A stretch of DNA of 47,951 nucleotides. Source: an uncultured Verrucomicrobiota bacterium. Its GTDB lineage: Bacteria; Verrucomicrobiota; Kiritimatiellia; RFP12; UBA3636. The translations under genes and the position numbers were made by a program. This document shows, piece after piece, positions 1 to 8,410 of this stretch. Each line of letters begins with the position of its first letter. Positions within the stretch are counted from its first letter, which is position 1. The stretch covers positions 1 through 47,951 of the forward strand of contig CAMNCG010000004.1 in NCBI GenBank assembly GCA_946534105.1, given 5' to 3'. Under the pieces are notes generated by a model. The model saw nothing but the letters and a program-made list of their open reading frames with translations, was not told the origin of the DNA and did not search any database.

Positions 1-2
1 TG

Positions 3-3000
3 AACAGCTACCACGACATCTTCGAGGGTTCGCTTGCCGCGAACAACGCGCTGACGGGCGAACGGGCGGTGTCCGTGGGCCTTGAGGCGCTCGATCCTTC
101 GATATCGCGCGAAGGCGTGATCAACGGCGGTACGCCGACGGTGCTGAAGCTCGCGTTCGGTGAGAACGATGATAACCGAATGGTGAAGTTCGACATTCCG
201 GCCGGAGTTCGTGTAACGTATGGCTTCGGTTTCATGCCGGGAGGGACGCGCTCCGTCGCGTCCGGCTCGGTCGTCGCGACATCCGACGGCGCGATGTTCC
301 GGGTCCCTGATGGCGCGATGGACGTGTACGTCATGCTTGAAGCGGACGCGACGGCGACCTACGCCCTCTCGACTGAAACAACCAAACTGGCGATTACCGG
401 CGTGACGCCCTCGACGCTTCCCTCCAGTGGCACGACGACGCTCACCATCGCTGGCGCCGGCTTCGGCGACGAGAACGCGGTGACGCTGTCGAATGCAAAC
501 GATAGCTATCGCGTGCAATCGATTGCCAAGGACGCCAGCGGCAACCTCATCGCCACCGTCGACTGCGCCGCGCTCACGGCGGGACAGATCTACGACCTTG
601 ATGTTTCAGGAGGGTCGCCGTCCTCGGCGACCGCAACCCTGCCAAGCGCGGTGAGTGTCGCCGCCGTGAAGGGCGAAGGCAAATTCTGGGCGCGGCTCGT
701 CGTGCCGGATTCCGTTCGCGAAGGTCGCAAGGTCTCATGCGCCATCGAATACGGCAACAGCGGCAACGCCGACTTGCTGGCGCCGGTTCTTCAGGTTTCC
801 ATGGACGGAACGGGGTCGCTGGCGTATCTCAATGGGCTTTTCGGCCTCAAGGTGTTGCAGTTCATTGCCGCTGGAGAAGCATCCAGCGCGGGCGTTCTTC
901 GTCCCGGTGCTTCTCATCTCATCAGGTTTGAGATGCTGGCCGGGTCGAGCAATCAAATTTCGCTTTCAACGTCTGTTAATAATGATTTCACCCCTGTAGG
1001 ATGGGAAAATTCAGAAGACTATCTGACGGCAATGTCTTTATCGGCTACTCGCATTGGTCTTTGTGGGCGGGATCCGACAGACTACTACGCGACCATGCGC
1101 CTAGTGTCTCGCATGTTAAATCACGAAGCCGTGTCGGTGGTGTCGGGAGTTGTCTCGGATGGCGCGGAAACGGCAATCGATGGGTTGCTTCTTGAACTAT
1201 CCAATGAAGCGAAAAAATACAATACGCTCACCGATTCTGAAGGCACGTTCTTGTTTGACGGAGTCGCGCCAGGGAACTATGAGATCGTTGCACCATTTCT
1301 TGGACTGACGCTAGGCGTAGTGAACGTTGTATCGTCAGAAGACCTTTGCGGTCTGGCCTATTCGATTGGAACCGCTCAAGGAACGAAAGTTCGTGTTGTT
1401 TCGCCAGAGGAAATTCCCAGTGATTTGATTGTTACAGCGCTTCCCATGGGCGAAAACTTTAGCAATGTCGTTTTCGCAGTAAGGACTTCGGATTGCGAAT
1501 TTGTGTTCAAGGGGTTGACGGACGGATTCTATGATATCCGTGGCATTGCCGAAGGGGTTGCAGCGGAGACTGTCGCCGAAATAGCCGATGGTGGTGTCGT
1601 TGGAATGCCGTTGCTATTGGAACTGGAACAGACTTTTTCCGTAACTGGTCATGTGGAAAACGTCGCGAATGCGGAACTTGTCACGGTTTATGCGGTGGGT
1701 TCGGCTCATGTGTCTAAAACAACGTTGAACGAAGACGGATCCTTTGTCTTTGACGGGTTGGCGGCGGATGATTATGAATTCCAAATAGTGGGCGACGAAT
1801 CGGCTTCCTATGAACCGATCTCCATGGCCGTGCCTGTGGAGGACAACGCGGCAGGGCCTGTGTTCGAGCGATTGAATGCCTTGGGGCGCAGCACCTTGTC
1901 CTTGGCGCGGACGGCATCGGCGAAGGCGGTGGATTACAATCGGTATCTCTTTTTTGAAGTGCGCCAGGTCGGACGGCATTTAAAGGAACAGGCGGATTTG
2001 CTTTATCGCCTGAAGACTGTCCCTCTTCCGGAAGTGCGATGCGCGGAGAACATGGCGACTTATGCGCATTATTGTGAGTTACGTAGGGAATTTGAACTCT
2101 GGAAACAGCATTACGAATTCATGCTTGGCTTGTATAGCCAAACAAAAGGCTCGGATGCTGTCAAAGAAAGCGTATTCCTTGTAGCAAAAGCGCTTGCGGC
2201 ATTGGCTGATTTGAAAGGGACAGGGGATTTGTTCTCCTCATACGTCGCTGAGGCCGAAAATCTTATTGATGCCGCACTCGCTGCAGAAATTGGGTTTAAT
2301 GCCGAAACGGTAGCAAACATCACAGTGTCGCTCAGAACAATGCTTACCTCTGGGCAACACGCCATTGATGTGATGACAAGTATCGACTTCGAGAACGATT
2401 CATTTTTAGTTCTTTCAGAAAAGATTGCGTCTATTTTGGCAGATCTTTCTGACATCTACAAGTCGTTTGAACGAATAAAAAGCTTCGGAGATATGCTTGA
2501 AGCGGCGGCCGGCAAGCGGAAGGCGAACACACGTCTGGTGGCAATGGCTCGTGACTACAAGTGGCAGCACACTCGGGCGCTTGGATTTGTTGGTTTCGTG
2601 AGGTCATGCCTTTCACTATATAAGTCGGCGAAAAAGGCGACGGAAACCGTGTTTTCCTACTTTAACGAAATCGAAGGTCTTCGTCGTGCCGCCAATTTCT
2701 TCCAGCCAATCGTCGACAATTATTCGAAACTAAAGTTTGATGGATACCATGATGATTGCATGAATCCCGTTCCGAACCCGCCTTATCCGCCTTCACAGAC
2801 CCTGTTCCCTTCCGTCCCACGTTCTTGCGACCCGAACGAGATGGTCGGCCCGCTGGGCGTAGGCGATCCGGAGATGGAGCGGCAGCTGGTGCCGGGCGAG
2901 TGGGCGACCTACACCATCTACTTCGAGAACCAGACGAACGCGACGGCGGCGGCGCAGGAGGTGTATGTGTCACAGGCTCTGGATGAGAACCTCGACTGGT

Positions 3001-4448
3001 CCACGTTCGAGATGTGCGAAGTGGCCTTCGGCGACCAGCTCGACCTTGGGCTGGCGGGCAGGAAGAACGGTTCGAGTGAGGCGACGATGACGGGGACGAA
3101 CCTCCTCGTGCGGACCGAGCTCGCGCTCGACGAGACGACCGGTCTGGCCATCTGGTATCTCCGCATCGTCGATCCCACGACGGACACCGGTTGGCCCAAG
3201 GACATCCTTGCCGGCTTCCTGCCGCCGAACGACCCTGAGACGCACTGCGGCGAGGGCCACATCACCTACCGCGTGAAGGTGCGCGATGACGCGGAGACTG
3301 GGGCGCGGATCGACGCCAGCGCGACGATCGTGTTCGACTACAACGACCCGATCGAGACCGATCCGGCGTGGTGGAACACGGTGGGGGCAGTCGCGGAGGC
3401 GATGCCCGTTTACCGGTTCTACTCGAAGAACTACAAGGGGCACTTCTTCACGGTGTCGGAGGGCGAGATGTGGACGATTCGCAACACGAACCGGAACTGG
3501 TCGTTCGAGGGGACGGCATACATGGCGTTCACGAACCAGGTGAACGGCACGGTCCCGCTCTACCGGTTCTACTCGAAGGGATACCGGGGCCACTTCTTCA
3601 CGATCGACGCCGACGAGGCGGAAGTCGTGAAGAAGAACCGGAACTGGGAGTACGAGGGCGTCGCCTACTACGTCTATCCCCAGGAGGTCGATGGTTCGGT
3701 TCCGGTCTTCCGGTTCTGGAGCGACCGCTACCGCCACCACTTCTACACCATCGACGAAAACGAAAAGACTTACCTTGAACAGCACGATCCCAACTGGAAG
3801 TTCGAGAACATCGCCTTCTGGACGCTCCCGGCGGAACCCGCGGAGGGCGGCGTGAAGTCGCTGAAGAAGTCGGTCTCGTCTGCGGCGGTCGCGGCGGCAG
3901 GGGAGGAAACGCGGACGGGAGGCCGCCTCCCCGGCAACGGTTCAAGCGAGGCGGCGGAGTCCGGATCCTCGCTTCGCACCGCCATGCGCGCGGACGCTTC
4001 GTCGGTGGGTGCTACCGCCGGAGACGAGTGGCTTGCCGACGCCGCGCCGTGGACGCTCTGGACGCGCGATGGAACGCCAATCCAGCGCGACGGCGCGACC
4101 GAGTTGGGGGCGATTGTCGTCGAGTCGCGCCCGGATGCGCCCGACGCGGCGGAACTCGCCGCCGGCGCGGACAGCGAATTCGACGCGGAGGATGCGAACG
4201 GAAGCCTGGCTCCTGAAACTCGCGAACCGATCCAACCCGGCTTCCTCCGCCTTGCGCTCCCCGACGGGTCGTGGAACGCGACGCTCTGGAGCGCGACCGA
4301 AGGCACGGTGTCGGAAGAGCCGGCCGAAGGGTCCTTCGACTTCGACCTGCCCGCGATGGGCGTCTGGCACTGGCTGCGGATCCGGGATGCGGCGGAGGAA
4401 AACGCGCCGGACGACTTCTCGCTCTGGCTCCGGGCGACGGAGAATTGA
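3..4448 (+). CDS. Large secreted modular protein (TIG, carboxypeptidase-regulatory, DUF11-like, 3x DUF5648), 5' end outside window
   Basis: The reading frame is open from base 3, so the gene begins upstream. The tracked start at 69 is only the first GTG in the window. In visible order there is an IPT/TIG-like beta domain (about residues 115-180), carboxypeptidase-regulatory-like segments (from about 380, motif GTFLFDGVAPGNYEI), and a helical middle (about 640-900). Next comes a DUF11/DUF7619-like domain that starts at SCDPNEMVGP and ends near FDYNDPIET. Three DUF5648 repeats follow (about 1135-1280), each with the pattern Y/F-R-F-Y/W-S-x5-HF-Y/F-T. The last roughly 200 residues are an Ala/Ser-rich hinge and an unrecognised tail ending FDFDLPAMGVWHWL...LWLRATEN. 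The protein is probably exported and surface-associated. The signal peptide is not visible and the function is unknown. The 3' end shares a 251-bp identical block with the next gene and a 372-bp block with the gene at 8411. Confidence 0.85.
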   Translation, partial: NSYHDIFEGSLAANNALTGERAVSVGLEALDPSISREGVINGGTPTVLKLAFGENDDNRMVKFDIPAGVRVTYGFGFMPGGTRSVASGSVVATSDGAMFRVPDGAMDVYVMLEADATATYALSTETTKLAITGVTPSTLPSSGTTTLTIAGAGFGDENAVTLSNANDSYRVQSIAKDASGNLIATVDCAALTAGQIYDLDVSGGSPSSATATLPSAVSVAAVKGEGKFWARLVVPDSVREGRKVSCAIEYGNSGNADLLAPVLQVSMDGTGSLAYLNGLFGLKVLQFIAAGEASSAGVLRPGASHLIRFEMLAGSSNQISLSTSVNNDFTPVGWENSEDYLTAMSLSATRIGLCGRDPTDYYATMRLVSRMLNHEAVSVVSGVVSDGAETAIDGLLLELSNEAKKYNTLTDSEGTFLFDGVAPGNYEIVAPFLGLTLGVVNVVSSEDLCGLAYSIGTAQGTKVRVVSPEEIPSDLIVTALPMGENFSNVVFAVRTSDCEFVFKGLTDGFYDIRGIAEGVAAETVAEIADGGVVGMPLLLELEQTFSVTGHVENVANAELVTVYAVGSAHVSKTTLNEDGSFVFDGLAADDYEFQIVGDESASYEPISMAVPVEDNAAGPVFERLNALGRSTLSLARTASAKAVDYNRYLFFEVRQVGRHLKEQADLLYRLKTVPLPEVRCAENMATYAHYCELRREFELWKQHYEFMLGLYSQTKGSDAVKESVFLVAKALAALADLKGTGDLFSSYVAEAENLIDAALAAEIGFNAETVANITVSLRTMLTSGQHAIDVMTSIDFENDSFLVLSEKIASILADLSDIYKSFERIKSFGDMLEAAAGKRKANTRLVAMARDYKWQHTRALGFVGFVRSCLSLYKSAKKATETVFSYFNEIEGLRRAANFFQPIVDNYSKLKFDGYHDDCMNPVPNPPYPPSQTLFPSVPRSCDPNEMVGPLGVGDPEMERQLVPGEWATYTIYFENQTNATAAAQEVYVSQALDENLDWSTFEMCEVAFGDQLDLGLAGRKNGSSEATMTGTNLLVRTELALDETTGLAIWYLRIVDPTTDTGWPKDILAGFLPPNDPETHCGEGHITYRVKVRDDAETGARIDASATIVFDYNDPIETDPAWWNTVGAVAEAMPVYRFYSKNYKGHFFTVSEGEMWTIRNTNRNWSFEGTAYMAFTNQVNGTVPLYRFYSKGYRGHFFTIDADEAEVVKKNRNWEYEGVAYYVYPQEVDGSVPVFRFWSDRYRHHFYTIDENEKTYLEQHDPNWKFENIAFWTLPAEPAEGGVKSLKKSVSSAAVAAAGEETRTGGRLPGNGSSEAAESGSSLRTAMRADASSVGATAGDEWLADAAPWTLWTRDGTPIQRDGATELGAIVVESRPDAPDAAELAAGADSEFDAEDANGSLAPETREPIQPGFLRLALPDGSWNATLWSATEGTVSEEPAEGSFDFDLPAMGVWHWLRIRDAAEENAPDDFSLWLRATEN

Positions 4449-4513
4449 TTCAGAACCGTGTCATGAAAATGCCGCCGCGTTGCAACGGCGGCTGGAACAC
4501 CGTGCGCACGGAA

Positions 4514-4544
4514 CCTTTTGGGTGTAGAATGGACTCCCAAAAGG
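4514..4544 (+). promoter_or_regulatory. Inverted repeat flanking a -10-like box upstream of the C10 protease gene
   Basis: A perfect 9-bp inverted repeat, CCTTTTGGG and CCCAAAAGG with a 13-nt centre, brackets TAGAAT (4525-4530). The -35 position (about 4502-4507) is poor. TAGAAT is the -10 variant seen at other promoters in this window, so this could be an operator over a promoter for the gene starting at 4584. It could also be a hairpin ending the upstream gene, although no T-run follows. Confidence 0.4.
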
Positions 4545-4583
4545 GCAACGCCGCTTTTCACCCGCCACCGTGAGGAACCAACC

Positions 4584-7565
4584 ATGAAACATGACATTCG
4601 GATGTCCGACATGCGATGGTTCCGAAAGATTGCTCTTTGCGGGATGGTCGCTCTCTCGGCCCGCGGAACCGAAATTTCTCCGGAAGAGGCCGGAACCGCC
4701 GTTCAAAACTGGGCGGACCGGGGGTTTTCCATGGGAAAGCTTTCCGGACGAACCGTGGCGTCCGCCGAAGCGCTTTCGGACCCGGAGACCGGCGCGGCGT
4801 TCCGAATCGTGAAATTCGATGGCGGCGGATTCGTCGTGACCACCGCGGACGATCGCGTCGATCCGATCGTGGCGTTTTCCGAAACCGGAGACGCCCTGCG
4901 TCCGGACGACGGAAATCCGTTCTGGGCGCTCGTCCGGGGCAACGTCGCCGCGCGCGAGGCCGCCGCGGGAATGGCCCGGTCCGGTGACGGGGCCGTCCGG
5001 TCCCGCAAGCGGGTTCTCTCCGGTCCGGACTCCTCCCCGATGCCGACCGCGTCGCAGCGCCGTTGGGCGCAACTTCTGGATCGCGCGCCGGACGGCGAAG
5101 CCGCCGCCCTGCGAAAACGGGGCGCCGTTTCAGGCCGTTCCTCCGTTTCCGACATCCGCGTTGATTCCTTCGTCGCATCCCGATGGGGACAATCGACGGT
5201 CGGCCGGAAAAACTGCTGGAACGCCTGCACGCCGAACCACGATTACTGCGGATGCGTCGCCACGGCGGTTGCCCAGGTCATGCGGTATTGGCGGAAACCG
5301 GACGGCCCGGTCGAAGCAAAATCGCAAGTCTGCAGGGTGCAGGGCGAAAACAAACCCCGGCTGTTCACGATGTACGGGGGAACGTACGACTGGGACGCCA
5401 TGCCGCTCGTCCCGACGACCGCCGCGATGCCGACGGACGCCCAATGCCTTGAAATCGGAAAACTCCTGTACGACATCGGCGTCGCCGTGAAAATGGAATG
5501 GGGTGACGACGGAAGTCTTGCGAATCTCAATTCGGCGGCTTTCGCGCTGAAAGAGGATTTCGGATACGAAAGCGTCGTCAGTCTCCTGTACGACGCCGGA
5601 TACTACGACTGGTCGCTGGCGGAATTCGCAAAGGCGGTGATCCCGAACTTGGACGCCCGATGCCCGGTCGTGCTGGGCATCGAAAACTCCGAGTACGGAC
5701 ACGCCGCGGTCGCCGACGGATACGGATATTCCGACGGCGATTTCTTCCTCCACGTGAATTTTGGCTGGACGGGAATTTCCGACGCCTGGTACTGTCCCCC
5801 CGACCTCGAGGAATTTACGACGATCACCGACGTGCACTGCAACATTTTTCCCGAAGCGTCCGGAACCCTGGTCAGCGGCCGGGTTCTCGACGCAAGCGGT
5901 TCTCCGGTGTCGGGAGCGTCCGTGTCGCTTGTGCAAAACGGAAGAACCGTGGCCTTCGACCAAAAAACGGACGACAAGGGCATCTACGCGTTCATCGTTC
6001 CCTCCACGGGCGTCTGTTCGATCCGGGCGGCGTTTCGGGGCTCGACCGCGGCTGTGTCGGTCACCCCCGGAAAAACGGTTTCGATGGACATCATCGACCG
6101 CGACGGAACCTACTACCAGATGGCGTGCGCGATCGGAAACCGCCATGGAAACGACATCGTGCTTCCGGACGCGCCGGGGGAATCTACGGCCAGCGGCCTC
6201 TTCTGGCACGAAGACCGCGATTCGGCCGTCGCCGCGGCCTTGCGGGAAAACAAGCGCATTTTCCTCGTTGCCGGACGGAACGGGGACCCGGCGACCAGCG
6301 CCGTCCGGTTCTCGTCCTGCGAAGATGAAACCGTGCGGGCGTTTCTCACGGCGGAATTCGTCGCATGGTACAACGACCTCGACGAACGGGGGGCGGAAAC
6401 GTCGGAATACGTGCATTCGTCCGGTTCCGGCGGTTTGCCGCTCCTGTGCATTCTGGAACCCGGCGCCATGGATTCCGTCTCGGGCATGACGAGCGGATTC
6501 AAAACCGCGGCCGAGCTTCTGGCGTTTCTTTCCATGCCGACCCCTCCGGCCTCTCCCGTCTACCGCTTCTACTCGAAGAACTACAAGGGCCACTTCTTCA
6601 CCATTGACGAGGACGAGATGTGGACGATTCGCAACACGAACCGGAACTGGTCGTTCGAGGGGACGGCGTACAGGGCCTTCACGAACCAGGTGAACGGCAC
6701 GGTCCCGCTCCACCGGTTCTACTCGAAGGGCTATCGCGGCCACTTCTTCACGATCGACGCGGACGAGGCGGAAGTCGTGAAGAAGAACCGAAACTGGAAA
6801 TATGAGGGCGTTGCCTACTACGTCTATCCGCAGAAGGTCGATGGTTCGGTTCCGGTGTTCCGCTTCTGGAGCAAAGGCTACCGGCACCACTTCTACACGA
6901 TCAACGAGTCGGAGAAAAATACGCTTATCGCCACCAATCCCAACTGGGCATACGAAGGCGAGGCGTTTTACGCGCTCCCGGCGGAAACCGCAGAGGGCGG
7001 CGTGAGGTCGCTGAAGAAGTCGGTCTCGTCTGCGGCGGTCGCGGCGGCAGGGGAGGAAACGCGGACGGGAGGCCGCCTCCCCGGCAACGGTTCAAGCGAG
7101 GCGGCGGAGTCCGGATCCTCGCTTCGCACCGCCATGCGCGCGGACGCTTCGTCGGTGGGTGCTACCGCCGGAGACGAGTGGCTTGCCGACGCCGCGCCGT
7201 GGACGCTCTGGACGCGCGATGGAACGCCAATCCAGCGCGACGGCGCGACCGAGTTGGACGCGGTAGTAGTCGAGTCGCGCCTGGACGCACCCGATGCGGC
7301 GGAGCTGCGGTCCGCGGAAACGGCGGAGGGTGACGCTCTTTTGGCGGAGAAGCCGCCAGTTGAACTGAGCCTGCGCCTGTCTGGCGCTCCCGCCATGCGG
7401 AACGCAACTCTGTGGAGCGCATCGGACGGCACTGTGTCGGAGGATGACTTTGACGGAACGCTGGACTTCGACCTTCCCGCGACCGGCGTCTGGCACTGGT
7501 TGCGCGTCGCGGACGATTCCGGCAACGAGTCGATCTCCGTCTGGCTTCGGGCGACGGCGGACTGA
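4584..7565 (+). CDS. Secreted C10 family (streptopain-like) cysteine protease with regulatory-like, thioredoxin-like and DUF5648 domains
   Basis: The start was placed at ATG 4584, not 4518, because a hydrophobic N-terminus begins there (ALCGMVALSARG) and a GAGG lies just upstream. The roughly 993-aa product has a propeptide-like region (about 25-180) and then a papain-fold C10 catalytic domain. The nucleophile motif is GCVATAVAQVM (Cys224), the catalytic His is in GHAAVADGY (His373), and NFGWTG...WY is the C10 signature. Next come a carboxypeptidase-regulatory-like domain (about 429-500), a thioredoxin-like segment (about 538-650) without an obvious CxxC, three DUF5648 repeats (about 659-801) and the family tail ending VWLRATAD. 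It is probably an extracellular or surface protease. The third DUF5648 repeat matches the gene at 16355, whereas the hinge and tail match the upstream gene, so the 3' end is mosaic. Confidence 0.9.
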   Translation: MKHDIRMSDMRWFRKIALCGMVALSARGTEISPEEAGTAVQNWADRGFSMGKLSGRTVASAEALSDPETGAAFRIVKFDGGGFVVTTADDRVDPIVAFSETGDALRPDDGNPFWALVRGNVAAREAAAGMARSGDGAVRSRKRVLSGPDSSPMPTASQRRWAQLLDRAPDGEAAALRKRGAVSGRSSVSDIRVDSFVASRWGQSTVGRKNCWNACTPNHDYCGCVATAVAQVMRYWRKPDGPVEAKSQVCRVQGENKPRLFTMYGGTYDWDAMPLVPTTAAMPTDAQCLEIGKLLYDIGVAVKMEWGDDGSLANLNSAAFALKEDFGYESVVSLLYDAGYYDWSLAEFAKAVIPNLDARCPVVLGIENSEYGHAAVADGYGYSDGDFFLHVNFGWTGISDAWYCPPDLEEFTTITDVHCNIFPEASGTLVSGRVLDASGSPVSGASVSLVQNGRTVAFDQKTDDKGIYAFIVPSTGVCSIRAAFRGSTAAVSVTPGKTVSMDIIDRDGTYYQMACAIGNRHGNDIVLPDAPGESTASGLFWHEDRDSAVAAALRENKRIFLVAGRNGDPATSAVRFSSCEDETVRAFLTAEFVAWYNDLDERGAETSEYVHSSGSGGLPLLCILEPGAMDSVSGMTSGFKTAAELLAFLSMPTPPASPVYRFYSKNYKGHFFTIDEDEMWTIRNTNRNWSFEGTAYRAFTNQVNGTVPLHRFYSKGYRGHFFTIDADEAEVVKKNRNWKYEGVAYYVYPQKVDGSVPVFRFWSKGYRHHFYTINESEKNTLIATNPNWAYEGEAFYALPAETAEGGVRSLKKSVSSAAVAAAGEETRTGGRLPGNGSSEAAESGSSLRTAMRADASSVGATAGDEWLADAAPWTLWTRDGTPIQRDGATELDAVVVESRLDAPDAAELRSAETAEGDALLAEKPPVELSLRLSGAPAMRNATLWSASDGTVSEDDFDGTLDFDLPATGVWHWLRVADDSGNESISVWLRATAD

Positions 7566-7582
7566 TGTGGCGGTGATGGTGC

Positions 7583-7603
7583 GGCCCGCGCGGCGCGCGG
7601 GCC
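7583..7603. repeat. REP-like GC palindrome (type A) after the C10 protease gene
   Basis: The arms GGCCCGCGCG and CGCGCGGGCC surround a single G and are followed by CCTACC. The same 21 bases plus the CCTACC tail recur at 17383. Variants sit at 17479, 18597 and 30747. The element could act as a terminator hairpin for the upstream gene, but no T-run follows. Confidence 0.7.
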
Positions 7604-7624
7604 CTACCAGACGCGGCGGCTCTG

Positions 7625-7933
7625 CTATTCGCTCCAGCGCGGGCCGAAGTGGGCCGCAATTCTCGCCGGTCCGAAACGGTCGTCGAGAACTGCTTTTACG
7701 ACGACGTCCTCGCCTTCGACATCGTAGTAAATGGAAAACGGAAAGTGCGGGACGCTCGCGCGGTGGTGCCCGAACCGAACCGGATGGATTCCGGCGGTAA
7801 TGACAAGGCCGGAGAACGCCTTGTCAACGTACTCCAGAAAATGGTCAACAACCCACAGCCCAGCCTGCGCGTAGAAATCCTGCGCCTCGGCCAGATCGAA
7901 TTCGGCAAGGGCTGTGATCCGTATCCGCTTCAC
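7625..7933 (-). CDS. RelE/ParE superfamily toxin of a type II toxin-antitoxin module
   Basis: The protein is about 102 aa from a GTG at 7933 (VKRIRITALAEFDLAEAQ). It has the ParE/RelE layout: an N-terminal helix carrying ALAEFDLAEAQDFY, a central PHFPFSIYYDVEG strand and a C-terminal VVKAVLDDRFGPARI. The tracked ORF's longer N-terminus is shadow sequence from the antitoxin gene. GTG 7933 lies 1 nt after the antitoxin TGA, the usual coupled order of antitoxin then toxin. Family members cleave ribosome-bound mRNA (RelE) or poison gyrase (ParE). Which one applies cannot be told from the sequence. Confidence 0.8.
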   Translation of the reverse strand: MKRIRITALAEFDLAEAQDFYAQAGLWVVDHFLEYVDKAFSGLVITAGIHPVRFGHHRASVPHFPFSIYYDVEGEDVVVKAVLDDRFGPARIAAHFGPRWSE

Positions 7934-7934
7934 G

Positions 7935-8162
7935 TCAGAGAGCGGCTCTGCGTGCCTCAAGCCGCGCCTTCGCCTCGCCCCAGTCGAAGACAGGGATCTT
8001 GTTCTCCGCGTAGAGCCGGTCGCGACGCTCAAGTTCGCGGCCGTGCCATGACGGCGGCTCGTAGCCGCCTGCATCCGCCTCCAGAGAGGTCCATAGATAG
8101 TCCATGGCCTGCACCTTTTCGGCGCGGCTCATTTTGTCGATCGAGTCCAGAAGTGTCGGCAT
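7935..8162 (-). CDS. Addiction module antitoxin (Unstab_antitox-like)
   Basis: The protein is 75 aa from ATG 8162, chosen because a GGAAAGAG lies about 7 nt upstream and MPTLLDSIDKMSRAEK is the usual family start. The tracked start at 8234 would place the promoter inside the gene. It has the helical layout of putative addiction-module components: LSRAE-like helix, YLWTSLE, then W-H-x-x-ELERRDRLY and a C-terminal KARLEARR that normally wraps the toxin. It is the first gene of a two-gene operon with the ParE/RelE toxin. These antitoxins usually repress their own promoter. Confidence 0.82.
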   Translation of the reverse strand: MPTLLDSIDKMSRAEKVQAMDYLWTSLEADAGGYEPPSWHGRELERRDRLYAENKIPVFDWGEAKARLEARRAAL

Positions 8163-8201
8163 GTTCAAACTCTTTCCATTGTGTCCCGTTGACGGAGACG
8201 C

Positions 8202-8230
8202 ATCATAGCACCGCGGCCCGCCGGTGGCAA
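8202..8230 (-). promoter_or_regulatory. Sigma70-like promoter of the toxin-antitoxin operon
   Basis: Read on the minus strand, TTGCCA, a 17-bp spacer and TATGAT lie 39 bp before the antitoxin ATG. Both boxes are near consensus and the spacing is ideal. The promoter is divergent from, and close to, the plus-strand promoter at 8255. Confidence 0.65.
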
Positions 8231-8254
8231 TCATAAATCGAGGCGCGAAAGCCG

Positions 8255-8283
8255 TTGCGCCGGGTTTTCGTGTCTGCTAGAAT
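8255..8283 (+). promoter_or_regulatory. Promoter TTGCGC-N17-TAGAAT, copy 1 of a duplicated promoter region
   Basis: TTGCGC (8255-8260) and TAGAAT (8278-8283) are separated by 17 bp. The stretch from about 8247 through the ATG at 8291 is nearly identical to 13807-13857, which precedes a truncated ATPase start. The -10 box ends 7 nt before ATG 8291, so the transcript would be leaderless at that codon. It may now drive the beta-helix gene at 8411. A second -10-like TATGAT sits at 8324. Confidence 0.6.
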
Positions 8284-8290
8284 CCGCGCC

Positions 8291-8320
8291 ATGGAACGGT
8301 AACATCGCGGCCCATCCCTC
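8291..8320 (+). pseudogene. Degenerate remnant of an AAA ATPase gene start
   Basis: ATGGAACGGTA is followed by ACATCGCGG and CCCAT. This matches the 5' end of the relic at 13851 (ATGGAACAGTACTTCAACATT) if a few bases are deleted. The frame stops after three codons. It is interpreted as the scar of the same leaderless ATPase family. The alignment was made by eye and is short. Confidence 0.4.
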
Positions 8321-8410
8321 TGCTATGATCCGCCCCGTCCCGGAACGACAATGCTGTGTTTCGCGCTTGGGGAATGGTCCAGACTGATTACAAACCCCAA
8401 GGAGAAGAAT

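Noticed and set aside
2970-3785. 271-aa minus-strand ORF and its copies at 11924-13108 and 16379-17284
   Set aside because: They recur only because the DUF5648 DNA recurs. They are antisense to that module and carry no domain.
5130-6890. 586-aa minus-strand ORF
   Set aside because: It lies opposite the C10 protease, with no motif and no initiation site. A GC-rich shadow.
8351-8410. ATG 8351 as start of the beta-helix protein
   Set aside because: It would put about 20 non-hydrophobic residues before the signal peptide. The AAGGAG at 8399 supports TTG 8411.
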